Positions 53,276-63,494 of a stretch of DNA of 64,000 bases are shown here, piece after piece. The number at the start of each line of letters is the position of its first letter. Positions within the stretch are counted from its first letter, which is position 1. This stretch comes from Bacteroidota bacterium (GTDB taxonomy: Bacteria; Bacteroidota; Bacteroidia; UBA4408): assembly GCA_016718805.1 (NCBI GenBank), contig JADKCP010000002.1, positions 62,001 to 126,000 on the forward strand, in the 5' to 3' direction. The notes beneath the pieces were generated by a model that was not told the origin of the DNA, did no database searches, and was given only the letters and a program-made list of their open reading frames with translations. The position numbers and the translations under genes are program-made.

Positions 53276-55033
53276 TTAAACTGGCTGTTCGCTAAATTGC
53301 AACTCCAACAATTTTTTATATTGGCCATTTAGTGCTATTAATTCAGCGTGTGTTCCACTTTCAATAATGTTTCCATGCTCTAAAACCAATATTCGGTCGG
53401 CATTTTGAATGGTACTTAAGCGATGAGCAATTATAATTGAAGTTCTGTTTTTAGTAAGAATTTCAGTGGCCTTTTGAATTAATAATTCTGATTCTGTATC
53501 AATAGAAGAAGTGGCTTCATCCAGTATGAGTATTTTGGGATCGTATACGTATGCTCTGATAAAACTGATTAATTGTCGTTGACCAACCGAAAGTGTAGCA
53601 CCCCTTTCCATTACTTTATGTTGATATCCATTCGGAAAGCTCTTAATAAAATTATCGGCACCAACTTGCTTTGCAGCAAACTCTATTTGTTCTATTGTTA
53701 TTGAAGGATTGTTTAAAGAAATGTTGTTGGCAATACTGTCTGAAAATAAAAATACATCTTGCAGTACAACACCAATATTTTGTCGCAATGAACCTAATTC
53801 ATAAGCACGAATTGAATTTCCGTCAATCAAAATTTCGCCTGAATTATATTCATAAAAGCGATTCAACAAATTAATAATGGAAGACTTACCTGAGCCGGTA
53901 GCACCAACCAATGCTAATGTTTCGCCTTGCTTTACCTGGAATGAAATATTTTTAAGCACATAAGTATCGTTTTGATAGGCAAAATCTACTTTTTTAAATT
54001 CGATGTTTCCGGCAATATTATTTGCTGTAAGTTGTCCTTTATTTTCGATTACTTCCTGAGTGTCTAAAATTTTAAATACCCTCTCGGAACTTACAATTCC
54101 CATTTGCAAAGTATTGAAACGATCAGCCAATTGACGTATCGGGCGAAACAATAAGTTGATGTACATAATAAATGCAATGATGCTTCCAATTGTAAACTTA
54201 TCGCTTAATACTTCCTTTGCTCCTACCCAAATTAGCAAGCCAATGGAAATAGAGGAAAGTATTTCAACAACCGGAAAAAATACCGAATAATGCCAAATAG
54301 ATTTTATATTGGCAGCTTTGTGCGCAGCATTAATACTTACAAATTTTTTATATTCGGCTTCTTCCCTATTAAAAATTTGCACTATGCTCATACCCGAAAT
54401 ATGTTCCTGAACAAATGCATTTAAACGTGCCACTTGGGTTCGCACTTGCTGAAATGCCGATTTAATGGCATTCTTAAAAATATAGGTTGCAACTAACAAT
54501 ACCGGTATGGTACTTAAGCTTATCAAGGTTAAGCGCCAATCGCTCACAAACATTACAGTTATTATAACTAGTAACTTTAATACATCGCCCAAAATCTCCA
54601 GAAAACCTTGCGAAAAAACATCTGCAATGGTTTGTATATCGCTTATAGCACGAGTTACTAGCGTTCCAATTGGTGTGTTGTCAAAATAGGTAAGTTTAAA
54701 ATTCAGCAAATGTTTGTATAACTGAACACGCATATCTTTTATAACACATTGACCTAATAAATTGGCAAGGTAGGTATCAAAAAACTGTAGTACAGCCTCG
54801 GAAAGCAGCAATGCAAACATCACCAAAGTCATTTGCAACAGGCGATGTGCATCTGGTTTTATGATATAATGGTCTAATGTAAACTGCACCAACCAAGGAC
54901 GAATAGGTGATAATATGGCAATTAATATAGTCAACCCTAAGGTGCCATAAAATAACGAACGATAGGGTTTCGTATACGATAATATGCGTAAAAAAATTTT
55001 AAAATCAAATGCTCTGCCCGATAAACTTCCCAC
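53276..55033 (-). CDS. ABC exporter, MsbA/multidrug type half-transporter
   Basis: 585 aa. The type I exporter membrane domain (about 15-310, six helices) carries the intracellular loop signature TYFDNTPIGTLVTRAISDIQTIADVF. The ATPase domain has Walker A GATGSGKSS, signature TLSVGQRQLISFIRAYV, Walker B ILILDEATSSID and H-loop IAHRLSTI. It forms a homodimer in the inner membrane and may export lipid or drugs. The start codon is GTG. A complete exporter such as this contrasts with the ATPase-less fusion at 19.6 kb. Confidence 0.92.
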   Translation of the reverse strand: MGSLSGRAFDFKIFLRILSYTKPYRSLFYGTLGLTILIAILSPIRPWLVQFTLDHYIIKPDAHRLLQMTLVMFALLLSEAVLQFFDTYLANLLGQCVIKDMRVQLYKHLLNFKLTYFDNTPIGTLVTRAISDIQTIADVFSQGFLEILGDVLKLLVIITVMFVSDWRLTLISLSTIPVLLVATYIFKNAIKSAFQQVRTQVARLNAFVQEHISGMSIVQIFNREEAEYKKFVSINAAHKAANIKSIWHYSVFFPVVEILSSISIGLLIWVGAKEVLSDKFTIGSIIAFIMYINLLFRPIRQLADRFNTLQMGIVSSERVFKILDTQEVIENKGQLTANNIAGNIEFKKVDFAYQNDTYVLKNISFQVKQGETLALVGATGSGKSSIINLLNRFYEYNSGEILIDGNSIRAYELGSLRQNIGVVLQDVFLFSDSIANNISLNNPSITIEQIEFAAKQVGADNFIKSFPNGYQHKVMERGATLSVGQRQLISFIRAYVYDPKILILDEATSSIDTESELLIQKATEILTKNRTSIIIAHRLSTIQNADRILVLEHGNIIESGTHAELIALNGQYKKLLELQFSEQPV

Positions 55034-55296
55034 TGTTTACTATTCTTTACATGCTTTAATTGGTCGGCAAATTTAAACTTTATTTAGTGTTGTTGGCATC
55101 GTACAACTTTGGATGCTTAATTAATATATAGGAATTCGTAATAAGTATAACCCTTCCCCAACCATTACTTCACTAAATTTAATGGCATATAATGTTTTTA
55201 TTGTTTGTGAATAAAAGAAAATTACCGCTTTTCAAGAAGCAATGTTCAACTTTAAAATCAGGATAAAAATATTTTATATCTTTCAGAAAAAAACAA

Positions 55297-56257
55297 ATGG
55301 AAAGAATTGACCAACAAAATAAAAATCTGGTTTTTAAAGGCAACGGAACTGAGTTATTTCAGTTATTGTTTGTAAATATTTTATTGCTATTGGTAACACT
55401 CGGATTTTATTATCCATGGGCCAAAGTGCGTAAGTTGCACTATCTGTACACGCAAACCGAATTGGATAACAAGCCGTTTACTTTTCATGGTACCGGTAAA
55501 GAAATTTTTTGGGGATTTATAAAATCTTTACTCATGTTGGTAGTACTTTATGGAATGCTTTTCGCCGGTGCTCTATCGCGAAATCCAGTAATTGCTATAC
55601 TTACACCACTGTTATTCGTTTCAGTTTTCTTTGTAATTGTGCCTTTGGCAGTGCATGGTTCTTTAAAATACCGTATGTCACATTCTTCCTGGAGTGGAAT
55701 TCACTTTGGTTACAGAGGAGAACGGGGAATACTAATTAAGAAATTTATTGGAGGAATCTTGTTATCTATAATTACGTTGTATATTTATTTAGCTTGGTTC
55801 ATAGTTGATTTACGAAAATACATTATTGGCAATATTCGTTTTGGAAATGTTCAATTTCGATTTGATGGAACCGGTGGCGCTTTATTTTTGCTGAAATTTA
55901 AAAGGAATTTTTTTCAGTCTTATTACATTCGGGATTTATGGATTTTGGTGGATGAGAAATGCAGTTCGATTTTACATCAACAATTTAGTGATTGTACAAA
56001 ATGAAAAAGAGCACCGTATTCATTTTACTGGCAGCGCAGGAGATGTAGCAAAATTAGTGATTGTGAATTTTTTATTGATGATAATTACATTAGGTTTAGC
56101 ATTTCCTTGGGTGATGATTCGCAACCTTCAGTTTATTTATACCAATTCGCAAATTGATGGCACCTTCGAAACTCAAAATATTCTACAAACAGAAGATGAA
56201 TATAAAGATGCATTAGGGGAAGATATGACCGATATTTTTGATATCAATATTATCTAA
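55297..56257 (+). pseudogene. DUF898 (YjgN-like) membrane protein, frameshifted
   Basis: Frame 1 (from 55297) encodes the first two DUF898 units (FKGNGTELFQLLFVNILLLLVTLGFYYPWAK and following helices) and then runs into nonsense to 56004. The +1 frame holds the continuation: LKGIFFSLITFGIYGFWWMRNAVRFYINNLVI and a third unit (FTGSAGDVAKLVIVNFLLMIITLGLAFPWV) to 56257. Removing one base in the AAATTT run at 55894-55899 restores the chain. Either a recent mutation or an assembly error at a homopolymer. The M48 peptidase starts 5 nt downstream; this pair is common in proteobacteria and Bacteroidota. Confidence 0.85.
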
Positions 56258-56262
56258 GCTAT

Positions 56263-57342
56263 ATGTATTTCAAAGGATTTTATTACGACGGAAAAAGCTC
56301 ATTCGGTCATCCTGCAACTATTGTTCTTACTGAAACAACTATAACAATAACGCTAGCTAGCGAAACACTAACTCGAAACATAGAGCAGTTAAATATTACC
56401 GAATCGCATGTATACGATGATCGCACTGTTTTAAAGTTTGGAAATCAGTTTCCGTATGAAGCGGTTGAAATAACTGAAGCAGATTTCCCTGTATTTTTTG
56501 AACGCACCTACCCATCTTTTCATTTAAAAAAAACAAAAATTAAAAGTGGTTATTCCACAGGAATTAAATCGATAGCATTAATTATTACAGGAATAATTGC
56601 ATTGATACTACTCTCCTATTTTTATATAATTCCTTTTATGGCTGAAACAGTTGCGAAACGAATTCCACAAGAATATGAAATAGAGTTAGGTAGTAATTTG
56701 TTTTCACAAGTTGTAGAATCCTATCAGGTTGACTCAACTCAAAGTGCTTTGGCCAATTCCTTTTTTAATGAATTAAATGTTAATCAGAATTATCCGGTTA
56801 CTATATATGTGGTTCATTCTGAAATCAGTAATGCTTTTGCCTTTCCGGGTGGAAACATTGTAGTACATGATAAATTGTTAAAAGCAATTGACAGTAAAGA
56901 AGAGTTTGCAGCCTTATTGGCACATGAGTATTCGCATGTAGCCTATCGACATACCACACGCAGCTTGTTTCGAAACTTGGGTACTTATCTGGTTGTATCA
57001 CTCTTACTAACAGATGTAAATGGAGTAATGGCTGTTTTGTTGCAAAATGCCGATAATCTTAAATCGTTGAGTTATTCGCGAGCGATAGAAGAAGAAGCAG
57101 ATACAAAAGGTTTGGAATTGCTACTTGATGCTGGAGTTAACCCAAGAGGAATGTTGGATTTGTTTACGCAACTTGAAAAGGAATCAGATGGAGGAGGTGA
57201 AATTCCTGAATTTTTAAGTACGCATCCAATGCTTCAACAGCGCAAAGTAACCATCACTCAACTCATTGCAAAAAGTACTTTAAAATTGAAGCCTAACGAA
57301 GAACTGGAACAGTTGTGGAAACAAATTAAGCAAAACAACTAA
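56263..57342 (+). CDS. M48 family metallopeptidase
   Basis: 359 aa. A domain of about 90 residues with beta pattern is followed by a membrane helix (about 100-125) and an M48 catalytic domain with HEYSH (His221, Glu222, His225) and the third ligand in AIEEEADTKGLELL. HtpX/Ste24-like family. It is translated right after the DUF898 gene and probably acts with it on membrane or envelope proteins. Confidence 0.9.
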   Translation: MYFKGFYYDGKSSFGHPATIVLTETTITITLASETLTRNIEQLNITESHVYDDRTVLKFGNQFPYEAVEITEADFPVFFERTYPSFHLKKTKIKSGYSTGIKSIALIITGIIALILLSYFYIIPFMAETVAKRIPQEYEIELGSNLFSQVVESYQVDSTQSALANSFFNELNVNQNYPVTIYVVHSEISNAFAFPGGNIVVHDKLLKAIDSKEEFAALLAHEYSHVAYRHTTRSLFRNLGTYLVVSLLLTDVNGVMAVLLQNADNLKSLSYSRAIEEEADTKGLELLLDAGVNPRGMLDLFTQLEKESDGGGEIPEFLSTHPMLQQRKVTITQLIAKSTLKLKPNEELEQLWKQIKQNN

Positions 57343-57363
57343 ACTTCGAAATAAGGATTAAAC

Positions 57364-58005
57364 TTAAATTAATCCTTTATCAATAAGACTGATGATGTCT
57401 TCAATTTTGCGATCATCACCATCTGCATCGTAGCGTTTTTTCATATCGGATGAAAATATTTTAGCTATTCCTTGCCAAAAGAATGCAGAAAAAGAACCTC
57501 TTAATTCTTTTACAATTTCGTACGAAGTATTACCAGTTTCTCGATCAATTAACTTCATCAGTAACTGACCTTGATTCATAGTAAGATCGCTGAGTTTGGG
57601 ACCAAATTCATCCTTCAACTCTTTTTCCACTTTTTTCATCAATTCCTTTTTTTCGTGCTCTGATCTACCTTGCAATTGTTGGTTATAATCACGCAATTTT
57701 ATTCCGGCAAGTTTAGCATAAGGGTAAGTAATTTTCACATCGCGCACCAATCTATTCCATTTGTTTTTTTGTGCTTGATTTGCAAAAACTCTATTTTCAA
57801 TTTTATAAGCAGGACGCAAATATATTAGTGGAATTGTATCACCATCAACTATGGTAGCATAAGTACGAGTATGGTTTAAATCCACCGAAGGTCCTTTTGT
57901 ATCTCCTATTACTTCATTTTGAGCAATAGTATTTAACGGGGATAAAATGGCTATTACAATCCACAGAAATAATTTAAAAAATGCAGAGAATATGTGCTGT
58001 TTCAT
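57364..58005 (-). CDS. DUF4294 domain protein, secreted
   Basis: 213 aa with an N-terminal signal peptide (ends LNTIA, then Q). The conserved core is GDTIPLIYLRPAYKIENRVF, RLVRDVKITYPYAKLAGIKLRDYN and KLIDRETGNTSYEIVKELRGSFSAFFWQ. DUF4294 proteins are widespread in Bacteroidota and have no assigned function. Periplasmic by prediction. Confidence 0.87.
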   Translation of the reverse strand: MKQHIFSAFFKLFLWIVIAILSPLNTIAQNEVIGDTKGPSVDLNHTRTYATIVDGDTIPLIYLRPAYKIENRVFANQAQKNKWNRLVRDVKITYPYAKLAGIKLRDYNQQLQGRSEHEKKELMKKVEKELKDEFGPKLSDLTMNQGQLLMKLIDRETGNTSYEIVKELRGSFSAFFWQGIAKIFSSDMKKRYDADGDDRKIEDIISLIDKGLI

Positions 58006-58194
58006 GAAATTTAGTTGAATTTACTGACAATTTGCTTTGCAATTTTATTCAAAAAACCGAATGAAATCCTCAAGAGCTATGCCATTAATATTCTGCATAA
58101 AAATAGTGAATCTCTTTCAATTTAGTTTCACTATAGAATGATTTTGAATTTAATAGCTGTTAATTTTAATCAGCAAACAAAGGATATAAAACAG

Positions 58195-58227
58195 CGAAAC
58201 CAAGCTAAAATCAATAGCTTGGTTTCG
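58195..58227 (-). terminator. Hairpin terminator of ndk
   Basis: A perfect 12-bp stem (CGAAACCAAGCT with AGCTTGGTTTCG), 9-nt loop, 23 bases after the ndk stop; the following minus-strand bases CTGTTTTA are only a weak T run. Confidence 0.75.
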
Positions 58228-58249
58228 TTGTTAACAATTGAATAAGGTA

Positions 58250-58669
58250 TTAAAACTGCTCAAGTTTAGAGAAGAAAAAACTACCTTCAATTTGTGCATT
58301 TTCATCGCTGTCAGAACCATGCACTGCATTAGCAGCAATAGACTCAGCATAAATTTTACGAATAGTTCCTTCGGCTGCATCTTTCGGATTTGTTGCTCCT
58401 ATTAAGGTACGAAATTCAGCAACTGCATTTTCCTTTTCTAAAATTGCTGCTACAATTGGTCCGGATGACATGTATTCAACCAATTCGCCATAAAAAGGAC
58501 GTGCACTATGAACTTCATAAAATTTACCAGCTGCTTCTTTTGAAAGTCGGGTATATTTCATGGCAACTATTCTAAAACCGCCATCATTAATCATTTTTAA
58601 AATTCCGCCAATGTAGTTTTTAGCCGTAGCGTCGGGCTTAATCATCGTAAAAGTTCTGTTAGTAGCCAT
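58250..58669 (-). CDS. ndk: Nucleoside-diphosphate kinase
   Basis: 139 aa from ATG 58669 (MATNRTFTMIKPDA). The active histidine is His117 in the NAVHGSDSDENAQIE signature. It balances NTP pools using ATP. An upstream TTG at 58696 is the end of a TACTTTTG promoter box and is rejected as start. Confidence 0.97.
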   Translation of the reverse strand: MATNRTFTMIKPDATAKNYIGGILKMINDGGFRIVAMKYTRLSKEAAGKFYEVHSARPFYGELVEYMSSGPIVAAILEKENAVAEFRTLIGATNPKDAAEGTIRKIYAESIAANAVHGSDSDENAQIEGSFFFSKLEQF

Positions 58670-58693
58670 TGTATTTGTTTTATTTTGGAGGCG

Positions 58694-58701
58694 CAAAAGT
58701 A
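58694..58701 (-). promoter_or_regulatory. -7 element of ndk
   Basis: TACTTTTG on the minus strand; start codon 25 nt later. No clear -33 TTG. Confidence 0.5.
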
Positions 58702-58732
58702 AAAAAATTAACTAATTTTTCCCTCGTTTATT

Positions 58733-59779
58733 ATGCTTAATTTTGGCATTCCAAATAATTTTATGCTAAGTATTGTTGATATTGCGAAAATGAAGGAACT
58801 CCTTCATAAAAAGAAAGACATTGTTATTACAACACATTTAAATCCGGATGGAGATGCGATTGGCTCCTCGTTAGGTTTATACAATTTTTTACTTCAAAAA
58901 AAACATAAGGTTACTGTAATTCCTCCCAATGATTGCCCTGATTTTTTAAAATGGATGGAAGGTAGCAAGGATATTTTACCTTATGAGTCGAACAACAAAA
59001 AAGCCGATAAGTTGATTGCTGCTGCTGATATTCTATTTTGTTTAGATTTTAATGCGCTTTCACGGATTGATAAAATGGAACCTGCGGTTGCAAACGCCAA
59101 AGGATTTAAAGTTTTGATTGATCACCACCTGCAACCACAATCATTTCCAGATATCAGTATTTCCGATACTTCTGCCTGCTCAACCTGTCAGTTAGTGTAT
59201 GAATTTATTGAAGCCTTAGGTGAAACTTCAAAAATCAATACTGCAATTGCTAATTGTTTGTACACCGGTATAATGACTGACACAGGTTCATTTCGTTTTG
59301 ATTCAACTACTGCAACAACACATCGTATATTGGCTGATTTAATTGAAGCCGGGGCGCAAAAAACATACATACACGAGCAGGTGTACGACACCCATTCTGA
59401 AAACCGTATGAATTTATTGGGGCATTGTTTGGCACATAAACTCACGGTTTTGCACGATTATAAAACTGCTTTTATAAGTTTATCTGCTGAAGAACTCGAA
59501 CGATTTCATTACAAAAAGGGCGATACGGAAGGATTTGTGAATTATGCACTTTCTGTACTACATGTTCGCTTTGCTGCTATTTTTATAGAACGAAATGAAC
59601 TAATTAAAATATCATTTCGCTCTAAAGGTAATTTCGATGTAAATACTTTTGCACGCGAGAATTTTAGCGGAGGCGGACATTTCAATGCGGCCGGTGCACA
59701 TTCAGAACTTTCGTTGGATGAAACTATATTGAAATTTGTAGCCTTGTTGCCTACTTACAAAAACTCTTTATTGGCTTAG
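58733..59779 (+). CDS. nrnA: DHH phosphoesterase, NrnA-like nano-RNase/pAp phosphatase
   Basis: 348 aa. DHH family motifs: THLNPDGDAIGSSLGL, LDFNALSRID, the DHH triad in VLIDHHLQPQ, MTDTGSFRFD, and the C-terminal DHHA1 glycine motif FSGGGHFNAAGA. It degrades short oligoribonucleotides and 3'-phosphoadenosine 5'-phosphate. It is divergent from ndk. ATG 58733 is used; an ATG at 58763 is also possible and would give the tighter family N terminus. Confidence 0.93.
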   Translation: MLNFGIPNNFMLSIVDIAKMKELLHKKKDIVITTHLNPDGDAIGSSLGLYNFLLQKKHKVTVIPPNDCPDFLKWMEGSKDILPYESNNKKADKLIAAADILFCLDFNALSRIDKMEPAVANAKGFKVLIDHHLQPQSFPDISISDTSACSTCQLVYEFIEALGETSKINTAIANCLYTGIMTDTGSFRFDSTTATTHRILADLIEAGAQKTYIHEQVYDTHSENRMNLLGHCLAHKLTVLHDYKTAFISLSAEELERFHYKKGDTEGFVNYALSVLHVRFAAIFIERNELIKISFRSKGNFDVNTFARENFSGGGHFNAAGAHSELSLDETILKFVALLPTYKNSLLA

Positions 59780-59781
59780 TT

Positions 59782-61437
59782 TTAAGGGGTATTCTTTTTC
59801 TTTACTGTTTTCAACACCAACAAATTCATAGCGTTACTCGGTAATCCACTGATTGAATTCTGGGTAAAAACAACCGAAGCATCGTAATACAAAGGAATAA
59901 TTGGAGCATCCTCAATAATCAATTTATCCATTTGCTGGTATAATTCATAGCGCTTATTAGAATTGGTTTCTGCTAGGGCCTGCTCGTACAAACGATCGTA
60001 GCTTGCATTGCTGTAGTGAGAATAATTAGGACCTGCCGGTGAGAAGTTTTTGCTGTAAAAAAGTGCTAAATAATTTTCAGCATCTGCATAATCGGCTTGC
60101 CAGGTTTTACGGTAAAAATTAACATCCGATTGTGCTACCATTTCATTTAATGTTGCTGAAGATGTAACTTCAACACTGGCGCTAATACCTACATTCCGGA
60201 GTTCATTTTGCACAAACTCACACATATCACTGTACAAAGCAGAAGTATATAATTTAATGAGTGGGCATGGCTTTTTTTCACTGTAGCCGGCCTGCAGCAT
60301 CAAGGCCTTGGCTTTGTCGGGTTGAAAGGTATAGCCTTTTACCTTAACCGAATCAAAAGAAGGTAAGCCAATTGGAACAAATCCTGAATTGGCAGCAATA
60401 CCAATGTTGTTACGTATATAAGTAATCATCTTTTTTTTATCGATAGCATAATTTATTGCTTGTCGCACCAACTTGTTTGTTAGCGGACTATCCTTGGTTT
60501 GAGGTAATTTATCGTCAACCAAACATCCAATATAATGACTCATTAAATAAGGAATGCTGGTCATTTTGAATTTTCCATAATACTTCCCGTTAAGGCTACC
60601 ATCTTTATTTAATATATCGTCTTTATAACTGGCATCTAAACCTGACATAAAATCGAAATTGCCTTTAATGAATTCAAGAAAAGCAGATTGCCTGTCTTTA
60701 ATAAAAGATATGGCAACTGCATCTAAATATGGAAGTTGTTTACCGTTTTCCATTTCAAAATAATGTGGATTTTTTAGGAGTACCAGCTTCTCTCCTTCTT
60801 TCCAGTATTTAAATTGAAAAGGACCAGTACCAACCGGGTGGTTTCTGAAATCGGGGCCATAATACTTTGCAATTTCTATAGGTACTACAGAGCAATATTG
60901 CATGGATAGCAAACCCAAAAATGGAGGAAATGGTTTTGATAAAAATATTTTTAAAGTTGTATCGTTTACGTCAACAAATCCCTTATAATTACTCTTAGAA
61001 CTGCGATCGATAGAATTAAATACCCAGGCACCGGGTGATGCAATATCCTTATCGGTGATACGCAAGAAGCTGTTTACAAAATCAGATGCTCTAACTTTTC
61101 GACCTTTGTTGTTGAGAAAAAGCACATGGTCGTGGAAATACACATCGTTGCGCAATATAAACGTATACACTAAGCCATCCGTCGAAATTGTCCATGATTT
61201 AGCGATACAAGGCTTTACTTCTAGTTTTTCATCGAGTTGTACCAGTCCATTAAACAGTTGATTTACTGCCCAAATGTTTTCTACACTTCGGGTAAATGCC
61301 GGATCCAAAGAAGTTATTGGAAATGCTTCGTTGTAACGAAATACTGTTTTGTTTTTGTCGTTTACTACCGGCTTCAACTTGCAGGATGAGGCCAGCAGCA
61401 GTATGCCAATAAAATAGAACCAACTTTTGGGCATCAT
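59782..61437 (-). CDS. Oligopeptide-binding lipoprotein (SBP family 5)
   Basis: About 551 aa. The ATG at 61437 gives a lipoprotein signal (MMPKSWFYFIGILLLASSC); an upstream in-frame start at 61500 would bury it. The mature protein follows the OppA/DppA pattern: ITSLDPAFTRSVENIWAVNQLFNGLVQ, NPVGTGPFQFKYWKEGEKLVLLKNPHYF and NKLVRQAINYAIDKKKMI (anchors). It would bind peptides for an ABC importer whose membrane parts are not adjacent. It ends 2 nt from nrnA. Confidence 0.9.
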   Translation of the reverse strand: MMPKSWFYFIGILLLASSCKLKPVVNDKNKTVFRYNEAFPITSLDPAFTRSVENIWAVNQLFNGLVQLDEKLEVKPCIAKSWTISTDGLVYTFILRNDVYFHDHVLFLNNKGRKVRASDFVNSFLRITDKDIASPGAWVFNSIDRSSKSNYKGFVDVNDTTLKIFLSKPFPPFLGLLSMQYCSVVPIEIAKYYGPDFRNHPVGTGPFQFKYWKEGEKLVLLKNPHYFEMENGKQLPYLDAVAISFIKDRQSAFLEFIKGNFDFMSGLDASYKDDILNKDGSLNGKYYGKFKMTSIPYLMSHYIGCLVDDKLPQTKDSPLTNKLVRQAINYAIDKKKMITYIRNNIGIAANSGFVPIGLPSFDSVKVKGYTFQPDKAKALMLQAGYSEKKPCPLIKLYTSALYSDMCEFVQNELRNVGISASVEVTSSATLNEMVAQSDVNFYRKTWQADYADAENYLALFYSKNFSPAGPNYSHYSNASYDRLYEQALAETNSNKRYELYQQMDKLIIEDAPIIPLYYDASVVFTQNSISGLPSNAMNLLVLKTVKKKNTP

Positions 61438-61637
61438 AAATAATGAATTGTACTGTTGCAAAGAAACTAAAAAACAATTGTTTCGCGCGATGAATATCAA
61501 TTTTGTTGATAGAAAGCCGAATCATATAGCCAGCTCATGTTGTGCACCAGCTCTGTTAATTTTTTATAAAAACACATACATCAGGCTGAAACAGCAAATT
61601 AGCAATTTTTAAAATAAATAATTTAGCCATTAATTTA

Positions 61638-61645
61638 TACTTTTG
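61638..61645 (+). promoter_or_regulatory. -7 element of the thioredoxin-fold protein gene
   Basis: TACTTTTG matches TAnnTTTG; leader of about 83 nt. No TTG at the usual -33 position. Confidence 0.45.
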
Positions 61646-61734
61646 TCGGGCTTAAATTTTAGTTCAACTATTCATTATTAATAGAATTAAACAACAATTT
61701 ATTAAACTATTTCATACCCCTAACGAAGCATACT

Positions 61735-63159
61735 ATGACTAAAAAAATTTACGGTTTTGTTGCAGCGATTTTCATTTTATGTAGTTATTCCGCTAAGGCT
61801 GCTGATACTTACGAGATCAACTTTCAAATTAAAGGATTAAAAAATTCGAAATGCATGCTTGGTAATTACTTTGGCGACAAGCAATACATTCAAGATAGTT
61901 GCATAGTAGATGAAAACGGTAAAGGAGTTTTCAAAAAGAACAAGCTTTTACCGGGTGGTATTTATTTATTTGTGCTGCCTAATAAAAAGTATTTTGAATT
62001 GTTGTTGGATAAAGACCAGCAGTTTTCTTTTGAAGCCGATACACTTGATTTTATTGAAGGTACTAAATTCAAAGGAAGCGATGACAATATTTTATTTTAC
62101 AAGTATCTTTCTTTTATCACACGCCAACAAAAAGCTGTAGAGCCTTTGCGCATGAAGTATCAAGATAAGTCGACTTCGCCTGATTCGGCAAAAGCTATTT
62201 TAGGCCGTATAACAAAAATTGATGATGCAGTAAAAAATTATAAACTCACTTACATTAAGGAGCATGGCACAACCATGTTGTCGCAAATATTTAAAGCTAC
62301 CGAAGAGCCTGAAATTCCTGAAACACCAAAACTTGCCAATGGTCAACTTGATAGTTCGTTTGCTTATCGCTATTACAAAAAGCATTTTTTCGACAATGTT
62401 GATTTTAGTGATGATAGATTGTTGAGAACCCCTATTTTTCATGGTAAATTAAATCAGTACATGGAGAAATTGGTCATGCAAATTCCTGATTCCATAAATA
62501 AAGAAGCTGATTTTATAGTAGCTAAAGCACGTGCCAATAAGGAGGTATTTAAATATGTAGTTTACTACATTACTAGTACTTACGAAGTTTCAAAAATTAT
62601 GGGTATGGATGCTGTGTTTGTACACATGGTTGATAAATATTATACCCGCGATCAAGCAACCTGGATGGACAGTACTGCATTATACAAGATACAAGACCGT
62701 GCACGCATTTTAAAGCCAATATTAATAGGCCAGCAATGCATGCCGCTTAACTTAGAAGATACATTAGGAAAATTTCATTCACTTTATGCCATTAATGCCC
62801 GTTTTACAGTATTGCTGTTCTGGGATCCGGATTGCAGTCATTGTCAAAAGTCGATGCCAAAGATGCAAGAAACCTATGATAATTTGAAGTCGGTTGGCAT
62901 GGAAGTGTTTGCGGTTTGTACTGAGGTAGAAGTTGATAAATGGAAAAAATTTATTCGTGAGAAAAAACTTACTTGGATAAATGTTGGCGACCCTTATTTA
63001 CACAATAATTTTCGACACGATTTTGATATCAGCTCAACTCCTCAAGTATTTATCTTAGATAGTAACAAAAAAATTATTGCTAAAAAGCTGGATGTAACCC
63101 AAATTGAAGATTTTTTGGTAAACCGTATGAAATATGAGGATAGTTTGAAGAAGAAGTAA
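61735..63159 (+). CDS. TlpA-like thiol-disulfide protein with DUF4369/DUF5106-type regions
   Basis: 474 aa with signal peptide (ends SAKA, then A). The N-terminal about 100 residues follow the DUF4369 beta pattern (YEINFQIKGLKNSKCMLGNYFGDKQYI by its anchors); the middle is DUF5106-like; the C-terminal thioredoxin domain has FWDPDCSHCQ near residues 362-371, a CxxC pair (C-S-H-C), and the cis-proline segment ISSTPQVFILD. It is predicted to be a periplasmic reductant or isomerase, typical of Bacteroidota. Confidence 0.9.
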   Translation: MTKKIYGFVAAIFILCSYSAKAADTYEINFQIKGLKNSKCMLGNYFGDKQYIQDSCIVDENGKGVFKKNKLLPGGIYLFVLPNKKYFELLLDKDQQFSFEADTLDFIEGTKFKGSDDNILFYKYLSFITRQQKAVEPLRMKYQDKSTSPDSAKAILGRITKIDDAVKNYKLTYIKEHGTTMLSQIFKATEEPEIPETPKLANGQLDSSFAYRYYKKHFFDNVDFSDDRLLRTPIFHGKLNQYMEKLVMQIPDSINKEADFIVAKARANKEVFKYVVYYITSTYEVSKIMGMDAVFVHMVDKYYTRDQATWMDSTALYKIQDRARILKPILIGQQCMPLNLEDTLGKFHSLYAINARFTVLLFWDPDCSHCQKSMPKMQETYDNLKSVGMEVFAVCTEVEVDKWKKFIREKKLTWINVGDPYLHNNFRHDFDISSTPQVFILDSNKKIIAKKLDVTQIEDFLVNRMKYEDSLKKK

Positions 63160-63178
63160 TTTAGATTTATTCACTGAT

Positions 63179-63210
63179 AAAAAAAGCTGCTTAATTAGGC
63201 AGCTTTTTTT
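63179..63210. terminator. Terminator after the thioredoxin-fold gene
   Basis: A 12-bp stem, AAAAAAAGCTGC with GCAGCTTTTTTT, 8-nt loop, T run. The following 230 bases (to 63442) show nothing recognisable. Confidence 0.88.
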
Positions 63211-63442
63211 ATGCAAATTATATGCTACGATAAGCTCAAATTGTTAATACTACTTAGTCTCATTATCTATTTGAAAATACTTGTTTAAATAACCATAAAC
63301 TAGTATCCTTAATTACTGAAACGAGCACTTCGTTTTGAAACGATAGGAATTTAAAGATTACATTTTAAGAACTACTCAATCATTAATTCTTAAAATTTAC
63401 ACTCCTCATTAGAAATGCGATTGAATTAGAAAATATAAGGGA

Positions 63443-63475
63443 CAAAAAAAAGACCTCCATTAAGAAGGTCTTTTC
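63443..63475 (-). terminator. Terminator of the right-edge gene
   Basis: On the minus strand AAAAGACCT and AGGTCTTTT form a stem with a 9-nt loop, followed by further T. Confidence 0.8.
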
Positions 63476-63494
63476 ATAATTGGATGAATTATAC

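Noticed and set aside
59787..59794. Another AGGGGTA near 59787 as a third ECF promoter, also TAGGGGTA on the minus strand near 61719
   Set aside because: Neither has TTGTCATA at 13 nt, and they lie inside or at the end of genes without a suitable target start.
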